Position numbers and translations under genes: made by a program
From: a virus
Strand: one strand, 5' to 3'
Virus record (IMG/VR): IMGVR_UViG_3300023435_000048
Span: 1-41,393 of that record
DNA length: 41,393 bases
Notes under the pieces: model-generated
What the model was told of the DNA's origin: nothing
Seen by the model: the letters and a program-made list of their open reading frames with translations, nothing else
Databases searched by the model: none
Part shown: piece by piece, positions 1-8,361 of the stretch
Position numbering within the stretch: position 1 is the stretch's first letter
How the letters are laid out: each line of letters starts with the position of its first letter

Positions 1-166
1 AGTTTACCAGCAGAACCACCAGCCCCACCGCCACCGCCTCCGCCAGCAGCTCCACCAAGAGCAGCATCACCATTACCACCGTTACCTCCAGCAACACCAT
101 TACTGCCCTCAACGGTTATAGTTCCACCTGTACCATCAAAAGTACCCCCACATCTTATATATAAAT
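1..166. repeat. Left copy of 166-bp terminal direct repeat
   Basis: Bases 1-166 match 41228-41393 except at one position (C at 127, T at 41354). The repeat ends exactly at the contig end, which is what an assembler produces from a circular or circularly permuted genome. Unique length is therefore about 41,227 bases. It could alternatively be a true short terminal repeat, but it lies inside a reading frame that stays open across the junction, so an assembly overlap is more likely. Confidence 0.9.
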
Positions 167-1241
167 TTTTACCGTGCGTTCCCTTATTTCCGCCACCGCC
201 TCCGCCACCGCCTCCGACTTTGACACCAAGAGCGTCACCACCGCCACCGCCTCCTGAATCACCCTTACCTCCATTTCCACCAAGAGCAACAGCACCATTA
301 CTACCCGCAGTAGTTGCTCCTAAAGCACCACCAGTACCAGCACCAGTACCAGTACCATCGGAACCAATAGTTCCAGAACCACCCGCTCCACCAGTAGAAG
401 CATAATGAGCAGCAGTATATGAGCCACCGCCTCCGCCACCGCCTCCTTTACCAGCAGACTGCGCACCAGCAGCTCCACCAACACCAAGACTAAAAGGCCA
501 ACCACCAATACCAGCAGCCCCACCGTTTTTCTGTGTTATCGTATTTGTTACGCTTATATTATCAGGCGTGATAATGGCGTTGACACCAACAGCAGTACTT
601 CCTTTACATTCAATAGTTCCGGCAACTGTTATGTTTGTTTTAACACCTAAACGTGTCCAAGCAGTTGTATCCCCTGTAAATCTAAGTATTCCAGTAGCAG
701 CTACTGTTACATTGTCATAGTCATATATTTCCCCACCTGGTAGTTCGGTTGTTATACCAGCTCCTACAGTTAAATCTCCTAACAAACCATAAGGCCAGCC
801 ACCAACGCAAGCTGTACGTATCCTTTTACCATATATATTACCGTCAACATATTTAAACTCATATACGTCTGTTTTTAAAACAGTCTGTGTAGGCGCACCA
901 GCAGCTTCCCAAACAACATAAGCAGGCCATGTTACTGTCTTGCTATCTGTCTCGGTTATAACTACAGTTATTGTTCTGTCAAATAGATTACTAAAAGTAA
1001 AAGCAGTATTAACGTCGATAAACTTCTTAAAGACCTTACCTAACGACCAATCTATATCTAAAGCAGCGATATTTTCGGTTTTATCGTCTTCTTTTTCAGT
1101 TATATTAGTCCAGTTAGTACCATCTGATACATAATAGAAGCCATCAGTTGTAAGTCTAACAACACGACCATCTGGTGCGTTTGCAGGCAGGGTCGCTACG
1201 TTTTCAAACTGAGCGCCTTTAAGCTCTCCGTATAGGTTCAT
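1..1241 (-). CDS. Glycine-rich adhesin/tail fibre-like protein (5' part, split by contig ends)
   Basis: The frame opens at an ATG at 1241 (MNLYGELKGAQFENVATL) behind an AGGAGA site, runs off base 1 and continues at 41228 to a TAG at 41038, giving about 476 residues once the overlap is joined. Residues 1-150 are an ordinary mixed domain. From about residue 240 the protein is dominated by glycine runs (up to eight in a row) separated by Ala, Ser, Asn and Thr. Glycine-rich domains of this kind form polyglycine-II helix bundles in some phage receptor-binding adhesins (for example S16 gp38). It lies in the structural block downstream of the capsid genes, so a virion adhesin or fibre tip is the best inference. 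Other glycine-rich virion proteins are possible. Confidence 0.75.
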   Translation of the reverse strand, partial: MNLYGELKGAQFENVATLPANAPDGRVVRLTTDGFYYVSDGTNWTNITEKEDDKTENIAALDIDWSLGKVFKKFIDVNTAFTFSNLFDRTITVVITETDSKTVTWPAYVVWEAAGAPTQTVLKTDVYEFKYVDGNIYGKRIRTACVGGWPYGLLGDLTVGAGITTELPGGEIYDYDNVTVAATGILRFTGDTTAWTRLGVKTNITVAGTIECKGSTAVGVNAIITPDNISVTNTITQKNGGAAGIGGWPFSLGVGGAAGAQSAGKGGGGGGGGSYTAAHYASTGGAGGSGTIGSDGTGTGAGTGGALGATTAGSNGAVALGGNGGKGDSGGGGGGDALGVKVGGGGGGGGGNKGTHGKNLYIRCGGTFDGTGGTITVEGSNGVAGGNGGNGDAALGGAAGGGGGGGAGGSAGK

Positions 1242-1253
1242 AAATCTCTCCTG

Positions 1254-1748
1254 TTATACTGCGGTTAAATATCCACCATCTATCCCTTCATACTCTACAA
1301 AAAACTTCATCGCAGCAGCGATAGGTGCGTCAGTGGTTGTATAAACCCACTGTATGTATGTAGCGACGGCTGGTTTTTGATTTATTGTAAATGCAAAAGG
1401 AACTATAGGCGTGTTACCTTCTAGCACCCCCGCTAATACTCCGTCTAAAAAGCCAGCATTAGCTGCTGCTGCTGCGTATTTAATAACAAGCGCTCCAACA
1501 ACAGCCGTACTCATTACGAGAGTTGTTGCTTTAGTTAAAGGAACATCTGCTCCATCACGTAGATTAAAATGGCAGTCAGTCATGTTCGCTAGTGTTGTAT
1601 CGTCTGTAACAATACCGTAGATCTTTTTAACACAAACCTTTCCTACAACACTGAACAGATTAATGGCCTCAGTAGCAGCGCTACCAGCCAAAGCCTTAGT
1701 TACTTCTAATCTTATTGGAAGTGCAAACCCTGAATATGTGTTACCCAT
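1254..1748 (-). CDS. Probable virion protein, 164 aa
   Basis: The gene encodes a 164-residue Ala/Thr/Val-rich protein (MGNTYSGFALPIRLEVTK) without cysteine-rich or catalytic motifs. Its start codon overlaps the stop of the preceding gene in a TAATG junction, so the two are translationally coupled. Its position directly between the capsid-associated genes and the glycine-rich protein, and its beta-rich composition, suggest a small structural component such as a decoration or fibre-attachment protein. I do not recognise the family, and no membrane segment or signal peptide is convincing. Confidence 0.6.
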   Translation of the reverse strand: MGNTYSGFALPIRLEVTKALAGSAATEAINLFSVVGKVCVKKIYGIVTDDTTLANMTDCHFNLRDGADVPLTKATTLVMSTAVVGALVIKYAAAAANAGFLDGVLAGVLEGNTPIVPFAFTINQKPAVATYIQWVYTTTDAPIAAAMKFFVEYEGIDGGYLTAV

Positions 1749-2143
1749 TAGGCACCTACCCTAAATGCTTGTTTGATGGTTAAATCTGCATCGTCGGCTC
1801 CACCTGTTGCAGCTATATATTGCCATCTTAGCCATTTAAAGTTACTTAGTTTCTTTAGTTCGTCTTGTACTAGGTGGCGTGTCGTTACACCAGCTCCACA
1901 TACGTAATTAGCAACACCAAAAGTGTCTAGTGTCACATCAACATAATCAGTAGCGGTTGCAGTAGTCGTCGGGGTAGCATCGTCTTCCATAGTCGCCCAT
2001 ATCTTAAGAGTTACCGTACCCGTTCCACCGTTACCTATTAATTCCCATGCAACTTCACTAAACCCATCAGGGCTTTGTGCCTTTGTTAGATATGTTGCGT
2101 CTGCCATGTTTGTTACATTCAGCAACTCTTTTCGGAATATCAT
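1748..2143 (-). CDS. Probable virion protein, 131 aa
   Basis: I chose the ATG at 2143 (MIFRKELLNVTNMADATYL) because an AGGAG sits about ten bases upstream. An in-frame ATG further upstream at 2197 would put the preceding hairpin inside the gene and lacks a good ribosome binding site. The 131-residue product is Thr/Ala/Asp-rich, with a beta-rich middle (TVTLKIWATMED) and a basic C-terminus. It is coupled by TAATG to the next gene. The family is not recognised. Context places it among capsid-associated or tail-base proteins. Confidence 0.6.
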   Translation of the reverse strand: MIFRKELLNVTNMADATYLTKAQSPDGFSEVAWELIGNGGTGTVTLKIWATMEDDATPTTTATATDYVDVTLDTFGVANYVCGAGVTTRHLVQDELKKLSNFKWLRWQYIAATGGADDADLTIKQAFRVGA

Positions 2144-2167
2144 AATAATTAATCTCCTGTTAATCGA

Positions 2168-2189
2168 GGCTAGGAGTTTCCCCCTAGCC
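2168..2189 (-). promoter_or_regulatory. Intergenic hairpin with CTAGG arms
   Basis: GGCTAGG at 2168-2174 pairs with CCTAGCC at 2183-2189 around an 8-base loop, between the stop of the 410-residue gene and the ribosome binding site of the next. There is no U-tract, so it is not a classic terminator. A related element follows the capsid gene at 3456-3487, and both are preceded on the minus strand by the same TAAATTAAAYGGT context. Confidence 0.5.
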
Positions 2190-2202
2190 CCAACCATTTA
2201 AT

Positions 2203-3435
2203 TTACGCTAGAGGTCCTACTTTATAACTCATCAACTCCATAGTTAATGGGTTACCAGCAGCTCTCAAATAACTAATAAACGGTAGAACAACCTCAGCAG
2301 CATCAAATGCAAAGCCTGCTACAGCGTTGTTGTACTTTGTCATAGTCGTTGTGTTTATACCAAAGTAGAATGTTGCTGCACTTGCGTATGCAACACTTAC
2401 AGGGAATTGAGTAGTAACACCGTGAGATGTAGCATCGTCATCATGGCCTTTAAACTTTGTCTTAAGGTCATTAAGATATGTTATACATTCTGTCAAAGTC
2501 GTCGGAGCAGCAGCAGTTACTAGAGAATCGTCTCCACTTTCCTGAGCATCATGGTAAGCCCATGCAGCTCCTAATTCAGAATCATCTTCGTGTACATCAT
2601 ACTGAGTCAACTGGTCTGTAACCAATGCTATCAAAGTCGTAAGGTCCGTTGCGTTAGCAGCAGTTATTACGTTAGTAGCATCAGCAGCAGTCGTGTGTTG
2701 AGCAGTATTGGCTATGTGCCTTGTGTAAACTGCCTTTAGAGAGTTAGAAAGAGCTATCGCACTTGATAGACCAACAGCAACATCGTACTCTACTCTTGTA
2801 GTAATGTACTCTGTGTCTCCTACGTTCAACGCCGTATCAGCGGTAGCTGTCGTGCCGTTGTTAAGAATTGTAGTGATTACAACGTCACCAGCGTCTACAT
2901 TCACAGCGCACATTTCGTCATAATCATTATAATCAGGACGATGTGCTTCTGCCTTTCTAAATCCCACTAAGAACGTATCTGTTTCAGCTACAGCGGATAT
3001 TTTTACCTTGGTTTCAAAGTAAAATCTGTCCGTTCCTGCTGTAAAGACGTGCTTTGCGTAGTAAGCAGCTATACCCTGGTTTATTTCAAAACCTTCATCG
3101 TTAGTTGCGTCACCGCTGAAGTCCCAGCCATTAGCTGTCTGCAAACCTTGAAAAATAGTCTGCGTAGAGATGTTTGTTACTTCAAAGCTATTACCTGTAA
3201 TAGTTTTGAGAACATTAACACCAGTATCCGTGTCGGCAGCAGCTCCGCCACCTTTAAGTGACCAATCAAAGTAACCGAAGAAATTTTCGTCGGTTTCTAA
3301 CTGGTCTATATTCTTCTGTTTCAAATTCTTTGGTTCAGCTAGTTCTGTACCTAGCCCTCTTTGGTACTCAGGATAACCAATCGCATTTAGATCGTATATC
3401 GCTGATGCGCCAAGTTCTGTATTTCTTCCACTCAT
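2203..3435 (-). CDS. Capsid-associated structural protein, 410 aa (decoration/head fibre candidate)
   Basis: This 410-residue protein follows the major capsid gene and starts at an ATG behind GGAGG. Its first 65 residues are Asn/Glu-rich, and a beta-rich middle follows. Between about residues 235 and 350 it carries a His/Asp-rich helical segment with repeated H-x(n)-H patterns (YTRHIANTAQH, YDVHEDD, FKGHDDDATSH), a pattern I associate with phage structural proteins. Position and size suggest a capsid decoration or head-fibre protein made in large amounts. The gene is bracketed by two related intergenic hairpins, which fits separate tuning of its expression. The assignment rests on context. 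Confidence 0.6.
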   Translation of the reverse strand: MSGRNTELGASAIYDLNAIGYPEYQRGLGTELAEPKNLKQKNIDQLETDENFFGYFDWSLKGGGAAADTDTGVNVLKTITGNSFEVTNISTQTIFQGLQTANGWDFSGDATNDEGFEINQGIAAYYAKHVFTAGTDRFYFETKVKISAVAETDTFLVGFRKAEAHRPDYNDYDEMCAVNVDAGDVVITTILNNGTTATADTALNVGDTEYITTRVEYDVAVGLSSAIALSNSLKAVYTRHIANTAQHTTAADATNVITAANATDLTTLIALVTDQLTQYDVHEDDSELGAAWAYHDAQESGDDSLVTAAAPTTLTECITYLNDLKTKFKGHDDDATSHGVTTQFPVSVAYASAATFYFGINTTTMTKYNNAVAGFAFDAAEVVLPFISYLRAAGNPLTMELMSYKVGPLA

Positions 3436-3455
3436 TTTATACCTCCGTATTGGAG

Positions 3456-3487
3456 CTAGGGCAAAGGTTCTGTACCCTCTACCCTAG
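3456..3487 (-). promoter_or_regulatory. Intergenic hairpin after major capsid gene
   Basis: CTAGGG at 3456-3461 pairs with CCCTAG at 3482-3487 in the gap between the capsid gene stop and the GGAGG of the next gene. On the minus strand the element is preceded by TAAATTAAACGGT, nearly identical to the sequence before the hairpin at 2168-2189. There is no U-run. RNA processing, stabilisation or partial attenuation are possible roles. Confidence 0.45.
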
Positions 3488-3497
3488 ACCGTTTAAT

Positions 3498-4829
3498 TTA
3501 TATCGCTACGCTGTGAATTATAGAACTAGCTTCTGGACAAACATTTATCAAGTCGCCCATAAACGCTATATCTACAATGTACGAATAACCAGTTGTTGCT
3601 CTTGCTTCAAAATACTTAATCTTACCAGGGTTGGTAGGATCTTCATGGAACTTAAAGAATCCATTAGATGCAAGAATCATTGACTCCCAGTTTACACATG
3701 GAATTATATCGTTAGCCATTTCAGGGACCATAGATATTGAAAGCATATCTCCGCCCTTAGAACCAACAGTTATTTCCTTCCAAGAATAAGGGCTGGCTTT
3801 CGCATTTCCAGGCTCAGTGAAATACTGACCTTTGTACTTTTCAAGAGCTATCTTTATAGCAGCATAGTTCTTAGGTGATACAAGACAGTTATCAGCCTGT
3901 TTTCCGTTTAGTCCCTTAGCCTTGATTGATGTTTCAAGAGCGTGTATGTAAAACAACTTCTCTAGTATGTTAGCAGAAGTCATCGCATAATCGCCAGCAG
4001 AACCATCAATGTTAAGAGCCTGTAGGAACGGATAAGCAGTCTTTGTTTCTCCGTATAGAGTAGCGCCACCACCATTAGCAGCAGTTAGAAGAATACTTCT
4101 AAGTGAGCTAAAGGTGTTCTGGATTGCTCCAGTACCAGTGTTTACTAGACCGTCGTAATAAAGCACATCGCCAACCAAAAGAGCAGCAGTCAAAGGACCA
4201 CCGGCTGTTACGTCAAGAACAGCTCCACCAGCTCTGGTTGTGTGTAGTGTTATTGTTCCAGCAGATTTGTTAATCACCTGGATATAACCATCTACAGCAG
4301 ATGGTGTTGCAGCTTCTCGAACGACTATCTTTTGTTTTAATGTAACTTTTTCAATTCTATCTATCTGAACAACTCCGTTTGCTGCATCTGTAAGAGCAAT
4401 AATAGTTGCGAAGTGTGGTCCACCTAGAAGAACATCACTTAGTCCCATTTTAACAAAACTAAGAAAAGGATCTACCTGTCTCTTGATAGAACCTAGTAGG
4501 GAAATTTCCCTCTTTTTGCCTTCATGTTGCATGAAGTCCTTGCTGTGGAACATCATTGAACCCCAAAGCTCAGGCTGTACGTCTACCGTACCTCTTACGT
4601 CCTGGTCTTCAGCTATGTCACCAGCAGCAGTTAAGCTACCAAATGTTACCGAGCTGGCACTTCCACCAACAAAAGGTACTACATAACCCTGGGTAGCGTT
4701 TCCACCAACCCATGAATCGTCTTTCTTTACTTTATCTAACAGGAACATTCTCTTAGGCAGTTCGGCCCTGAGAACTTCTGTGGTTAGATAATCATTTATC
4801 ATTGCTTGAAATGATCTCGATGTCGCCAT
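3498..4829 (-). CDS. Major capsid protein
   Basis: This 443-residue protein lies directly downstream of the acidic scaffold gene, the standard place for the coat protein in scaffolded podovirus-like phages, and is close in length to P22 coat (430 residues). The N-terminus (MATSRSFQAMINDYLTTEVL) is helical. It is followed by a region rich in Gly/Ala/Thr and a C-terminal stretch with SPKNYAAIK and a beta-rich tail. The start ATG follows GGAGAAATATT. No signal peptide or membrane segment is seen. It would assemble the head around the scaffold and portal. Family assignment is by position, size and general pattern rather than a diagnostic motif. Confidence 0.85.
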   Translation of the reverse strand: MATSRSFQAMINDYLTTEVLRAELPKRMFLLDKVKKDDSWVGGNATQGYVVPFVGGSASSVTFGSLTAAGDIAEDQDVRGTVDVQPELWGSMMFHSKDFMQHEGKKREISLLGSIKRQVDPFLSFVKMGLSDVLLGGPHFATIIALTDAANGVVQIDRIEKVTLKQKIVVREAATPSAVDGYIQVINKSAGTITLHTTRAGGAVLDVTAGGPLTAALLVGDVLYYDGLVNTGTGAIQNTFSSLRSILLTAANGGGATLYGETKTAYPFLQALNIDGSAGDYAMTSANILEKLFYIHALETSIKAKGLNGKQADNCLVSPKNYAAIKIALEKYKGQYFTEPGNAKASPYSWKEITVGSKGGDMLSISMVPEMANDIIPCVNWESMILASNGFFKFHEDPTNPGKIKYFEARATTGYSYIVDIAFMGDLINVCPEASSIIHSVAI

Positions 4830-4852
4830 AATATTTCTCCTTTATGTTTATT

Positions 4853-5902
4853 TTATTCTTCTTTCAGTTCCTTTATTATTCTGTCGTAATCTGCGACAGA
4901 CTTGACTTTCCCAGTACGTCCTGAACTTCCTGAACTCTTAGGGTTAGGAATAGATTTACTTGCGTTTGGAGCTACGACCTTTTTAACTGTCTGATTGGCT
5001 TTATCAGCAGCCCCAGGCGTGTAAATGGTTTTGTACTTTTCAAATACAACCTTTACTGCTTCATCAGGCTGGATTTGCTTTCCGGCTTTATACTGACTAT
5101 CTCCGTACAAATTAACCTCGTTCCTAAAAGAATCTGCGCCAAACTTGCTGTCGATAAACTTCGCAACATCTGAAACCTCAGTCTTACTAAGTTCAAGGTC
5201 TATCCGTGCCTGGATAGCATTGTACTCAGCAGTCTGAGCTTTCTTAATTATGTCGTTCATCTCGTCTTGCTTGCCATAGCTGTCTCTGCTCTCAGCAGAC
5301 TCTTTTTCTAACCTGTCTCGTTCATCAGCAGGGGCCTGATTAAGTCTTATAAGATGCCTGGCTGCCTCTAGTATGTCTTCGTCTGAAAACGTGGATCGCA
5401 CCGCATCGGTTTTTTTACCATCTTTATAGAGTTTCAACGGAACATCAAAAATATCAGAATAGGTTTTAGTCTTTTCTGTATTTTCTTCGTATTTAGACTT
5501 CCAGTTATCTCTACTTTTCTGAGCAGTTTCCAACCCATACGCCTTAGTATAGATGTCTCGGATTTTGTCCTCAACTTCCTTACTCTTAATTACGTCTTTA
5601 AATTCAGGGTCAATCTCGTATTCTTGGTCATGCACCTTGAACTTATAGTTAGGCGTGTAGGTATCCGTAGATGTTGTTTCTTCGGATTGTTCCGTGGACT
5701 CCTCTGTAGTTTCTTCTGTGGATTCTTCAGAAGTCCCCCCAGTCTCTCCATCGGTTTTAGCTTCTACCTCTGTAGATTCCTCTGTTTCGGTAGCTTCTAG
5801 CGTTGTAGTCTCATCAGTGGTTTCTTCACCAACGTCTACACCGGCTTCTTTCTGCAATTCAGCAATCTTGTCATCTAGTGGATTTTTCTGATCCTTACTC
5901 AT
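4853..5902 (-). CDS. Capsid scaffolding protein
   Basis: This is a 349-residue, highly charged protein. Residues 20-85 are a low-complexity Glu/Thr/Ser run, the middle is helical and Lys/Glu-rich, and the C-terminus has a basic patch (SSGSSGRTGKVKSVADYD) followed by a short acidic helix. Scaffolding proteins typically bind coat protein through a small basic C-terminal helix-turn-helix, which matches this layout. The gene sits between portal and coat genes, as in P22-like phages, and its ATG overlaps the portal stop by one base (TTTTAATGA). No protease domain is seen, so the scaffold is probably expelled intact. Confidence 0.85.
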   Translation of the reverse strand: MSKDQKNPLDDKIAELQKEAGVDVGEETTDETTTLEATETEESTEVEAKTDGETGGTSEESTEETTEESTEQSEETTSTDTYTPNYKFKVHDQEYEIDPEFKDVIKSKEVEDKIRDIYTKAYGLETAQKSRDNWKSKYEENTEKTKTYSDIFDVPLKLYKDGKKTDAVRSTFSDEDILEAARHLIRLNQAPADERDRLEKESAESRDSYGKQDEMNDIIKKAQTAEYNAIQARIDLELSKTEVSDVAKFIDSKFGADSFRNEVNLYGDSQYKAGKQIQPDEAVKVVFEKYKTIYTPGAADKANQTVKKVVAPNASKSIPNPKSSGSSGRTGKVKSVADYDRIIKELKEE

Positions 5903-8058
5903 TAAAATGCTCCTGGCGGGGTGGCTGCCCCTGTGTTATTTACTCCGCCTGCTGGCGTTGTATTCAATATATCAATCTTGGTCTGTGTCCCTGCGTCGTT
6001 TAAAACTTCCATCTGAGAACCTTGGTCTCCCAATCGCTTTATGAACCACTCAAAACTTGTCTGGTCTACGGTAGCCCTTATGCTCTTGGCTGGGTTTTTA
6101 GGGTCAGGGATGTAAGCATCTACTTTAATCTGAGGTCCACCAGTAGGGATAATACCCATATTGGCGTTTTTAAGTTCTTCTGCCTTTTGATTAAGAACTC
6201 CTACTCTATCCTCATACTGTCTTTGATAGTTCTGCTCTATTTCTGGGTTTTTACTTACAACATATTTAAAATCAGGCTGTCTCATCCTTCTAACAAGTTC
6301 TTGTACGATTACTTCGTTATTATCAAACGAAGACGACATAGGCATCTCGCCTCTATCCAACTGTAGAATTATGTTCTCCGCTTCAGTATGTGCTAGAGAT
6401 AGATGAGCTGCGATCCTATCGCCGTCTACAAATGGAAGTTCTTTTATCAACATTCCAGTAGTTCTTTCGTCTAATTTACCGTATTGCATTACTTGTGTTA
6501 GTGTTAGATGTTTAGCCATAACGCTTTCTGTGTCATCATTAAGAGGTACAACCTTTATGTCGTAACACATATCGTTTACGTTCTTAAATTCTTCTACGTT
6601 TATAGCCTCGTTACTGCCTACAGCCTTAACCAAGGCATCATCTCTTAGATTAGCTTTATATAGCCTAACTACTGCATCGGCCCAATCAACTAAGAATCTT
6701 TCAATCTTATCTGAATAGAAGGTAAACTTTTTCTTATCCTTCATGGACATATACAGTTTTAATGTAATATCCTGGGCGTGTTGGGTTTCTTCAGATTCAT
6801 CCTGGATACCCATTATCGTATATAGCTCTTTAATCTGGTTAGTAACGTAACCTAAGTATTGCTCGCCACTTCTACCTTCTACTACCTGATAATTAATAGC
6901 GTTAGATACTTTTATCTGTCTTATACCGTTTAGTTTCTCGCCTTCTGTTAATCCAGTTCCTTGTAGGGTAATAATCTTGTCGTCACCTAAAGTAATCTGT
7001 GTCTCGGCAATCTTGCTAGACGCTCTGTTTATCTCGGCCTGTACTGGCCTACCCTGTTTCATCGGAGAATAACCACGAGGCGAACCTTCAAATTCGTCGC
7101 ATAGAGCGGACTTAATTGGGAATACGGGTTTTCCTTTTTCGTCAGTTTGTAGTTCGCCTTCCCATAGGATTCCTGCGGAAGTGGTTATGTAAAAATATCC
7201 AAGAGGATATTCTATACTCGGTCTGTAATAATATTCTTTAGTAAGTGTCTGATCGTCTGGATAATTAACAGTCGTATCCAAAGGGTTAAACACTGAGTAT
7301 GTTTCTTTACTAGCTGCATCTATATATGCAATTCTATCTATTTTTTCTTCTGCTGTGAAAGTCGGATCATTATTAACCATCAACTTCAATTCAGAAGTCT
7401 GAACCATCTTTTTCACGCCAACAAAAACAGATTCTTCTATGGTTCTCGCACCTTTATCAATAAATACATCAAATCCTGATGTTACCTCGGTTAATATCGC
7501 CCCACTCATTACAGGTTTGCTTTCATCTATTGCGGGCTGGCCTGTCTCGTCAGCGAGTTGATTACCTTCCTCGTCAACTAATGCTTCGTATCCTACTAGC
7601 TCTCCGCCACTTGCGTCCCAGAGTATTTTAACGTGACATTCTCCAGGTATAAAAAATCCTTCTACACAGCGTCGTACTTTTTCTGTATAACGAGATTTGT
7701 ATTTATAATCATCAAATACACTACGAGAAAGTTTAGCTTGTTTTATATCGTGTACGTTTGTTGAGTCTTTAGGAAGGATTGTCACGCCAGGAGCATACGA
7801 CAGCGTTGAGTTTATGTACTTTTTCATTATCCTGTTAAGATGGTTTTTAGTTAAACGTATCTTAACATTCTCTGGAATATTTTTCGTATCTCTTAGTCTT
7901 GAATATAATTTAGAATTTATTTTGGCGTAATGATTACCAGCGTAAAGCATTACATTATGTTTTTGCTCGTCGTAATGGGACTGTGTGTTCTGTACGCTAT
8001 CCCTGTAAATCTTCTCCAGTTGCGTTATCGTTAAATTCGGCAAACTCCATCTCCCCAT
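5902..8058 (-). CDS. Portal protein (P22-like size class)
   Basis: The 718-residue product matches the large portal proteins of P22-like phages (P22 gp1 is 725 residues). Features consistent with a portal are the N-terminal helical start with YAGNHYAKI, a beta-rich wing, a long helical crown region near IKELYTIMGIQDESEETQ, and a charged, disordered C-terminus ending in TTPAGGVNNTGAATPPGAF. It would form the twelve-fold ring at one capsid vertex through which DNA enters and leaves. The gene follows terminase and precedes scaffold. Its first 62 bases overlap the end of the preceding small gene in another frame. Confidence 0.88.
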   Translation of the reverse strand: MGRWSLPNLTITQLEKIYRDSVQNTQSHYDEQKHNVMLYAGNHYAKINSKLYSRLRDTKNIPENVKIRLTKNHLNRIMKKYINSTLSYAPGVTILPKDSTNVHDIKQAKLSRSVFDDYKYKSRYTEKVRRCVEGFFIPGECHVKILWDASGGELVGYEALVDEEGNQLADETGQPAIDESKPVMSGAILTEVTSGFDVFIDKGARTIEESVFVGVKKMVQTSELKLMVNNDPTFTAEEKIDRIAYIDAASKETYSVFNPLDTTVNYPDDQTLTKEYYYRPSIEYPLGYFYITTSAGILWEGELQTDEKGKPVFPIKSALCDEFEGSPRGYSPMKQGRPVQAEINRASSKIAETQITLGDDKIITLQGTGLTEGEKLNGIRQIKVSNAINYQVVEGRSGEQYLGYVTNQIKELYTIMGIQDESEETQHAQDITLKLYMSMKDKKKFTFYSDKIERFLVDWADAVVRLYKANLRDDALVKAVGSNEAINVEEFKNVNDMCYDIKVVPLNDDTESVMAKHLTLTQVMQYGKLDERTTGMLIKELPFVDGDRIAAHLSLAHTEAENIILQLDRGEMPMSSSFDNNEVIVQELVRRMRQPDFKYVVSKNPEIEQNYQRQYEDRVGVLNQKAEELKNANMGIIPTGGPQIKVDAYIPDPKNPAKSIRATVDQTSFEWFIKRLGDQGSQMEVLNDAGTQTKIDILNTTPAGGVNNTGAATPPGAF

Positions 8059-8359
8059 GCTCTAGCTTTTCCATGAAAGCACTGGGATCGTCTATCCCGA
8101 GTGTTGCATCTACTAAGTCAGAGTCTTCGTCAGTTTGGGTGTTAATAGGGTTTGTATCTTCGGTGGGCGGAGTTTGCGACTCTTGTGGGGGTACGTTTAA
8201 AGAACTAGCGTTTGGAGAGAACTTTACGAGTAATTTTCCGTACGCTAGTTCTGATACCCCTAATTTACCACCATTTTTAATTATCCATAGTATTTCTTCT
8301 TTTTCAATACTTTTTTTAAAAGAAAACCATTTTTTTATTGCTTTTAGGATTTTTTTCAT
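7997..8359 (-). CDS. Small basic/acidic protein between terminase and portal, 120 aa
   Basis: I chose the ATG at 8359 (MKKILKAIKKWFSFKKSIE), which follows GGAGAGTGAAA. An earlier in-frame ATG lies inside the terminase gene without a good site. The protein has a strongly basic amphipathic N-terminal helix, a Pro/Gln-rich linker near residues 65-80, and an acidic C-terminal half. It overlaps the portal start by 62 bases. Family and function are unknown. Its bipartite charge and position suggest a helper in head assembly or packaging. Confidence 0.6.
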   Translation of the reverse strand: MKKILKAIKKWFSFKKSIEKEEILWIIKNGGKLGVSELAYGKLLVKFSPNASSLNVPPQESQTPPTEDTNPINTQTDEDSDLVDATLGIDDPSAFMEKLEHGEMEFAEFNDNATGEDLQG

Positions 8360-8361
8360 TT

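Noticed and set aside
220-523. Proline-rich and leucine/valine-rich open frames in the first 520 bases
   Set aside because: They are other-frame readings of the glycine-rich coding sequence (GGN repeats), lack ribosome sites, and vanish outside the repeats.
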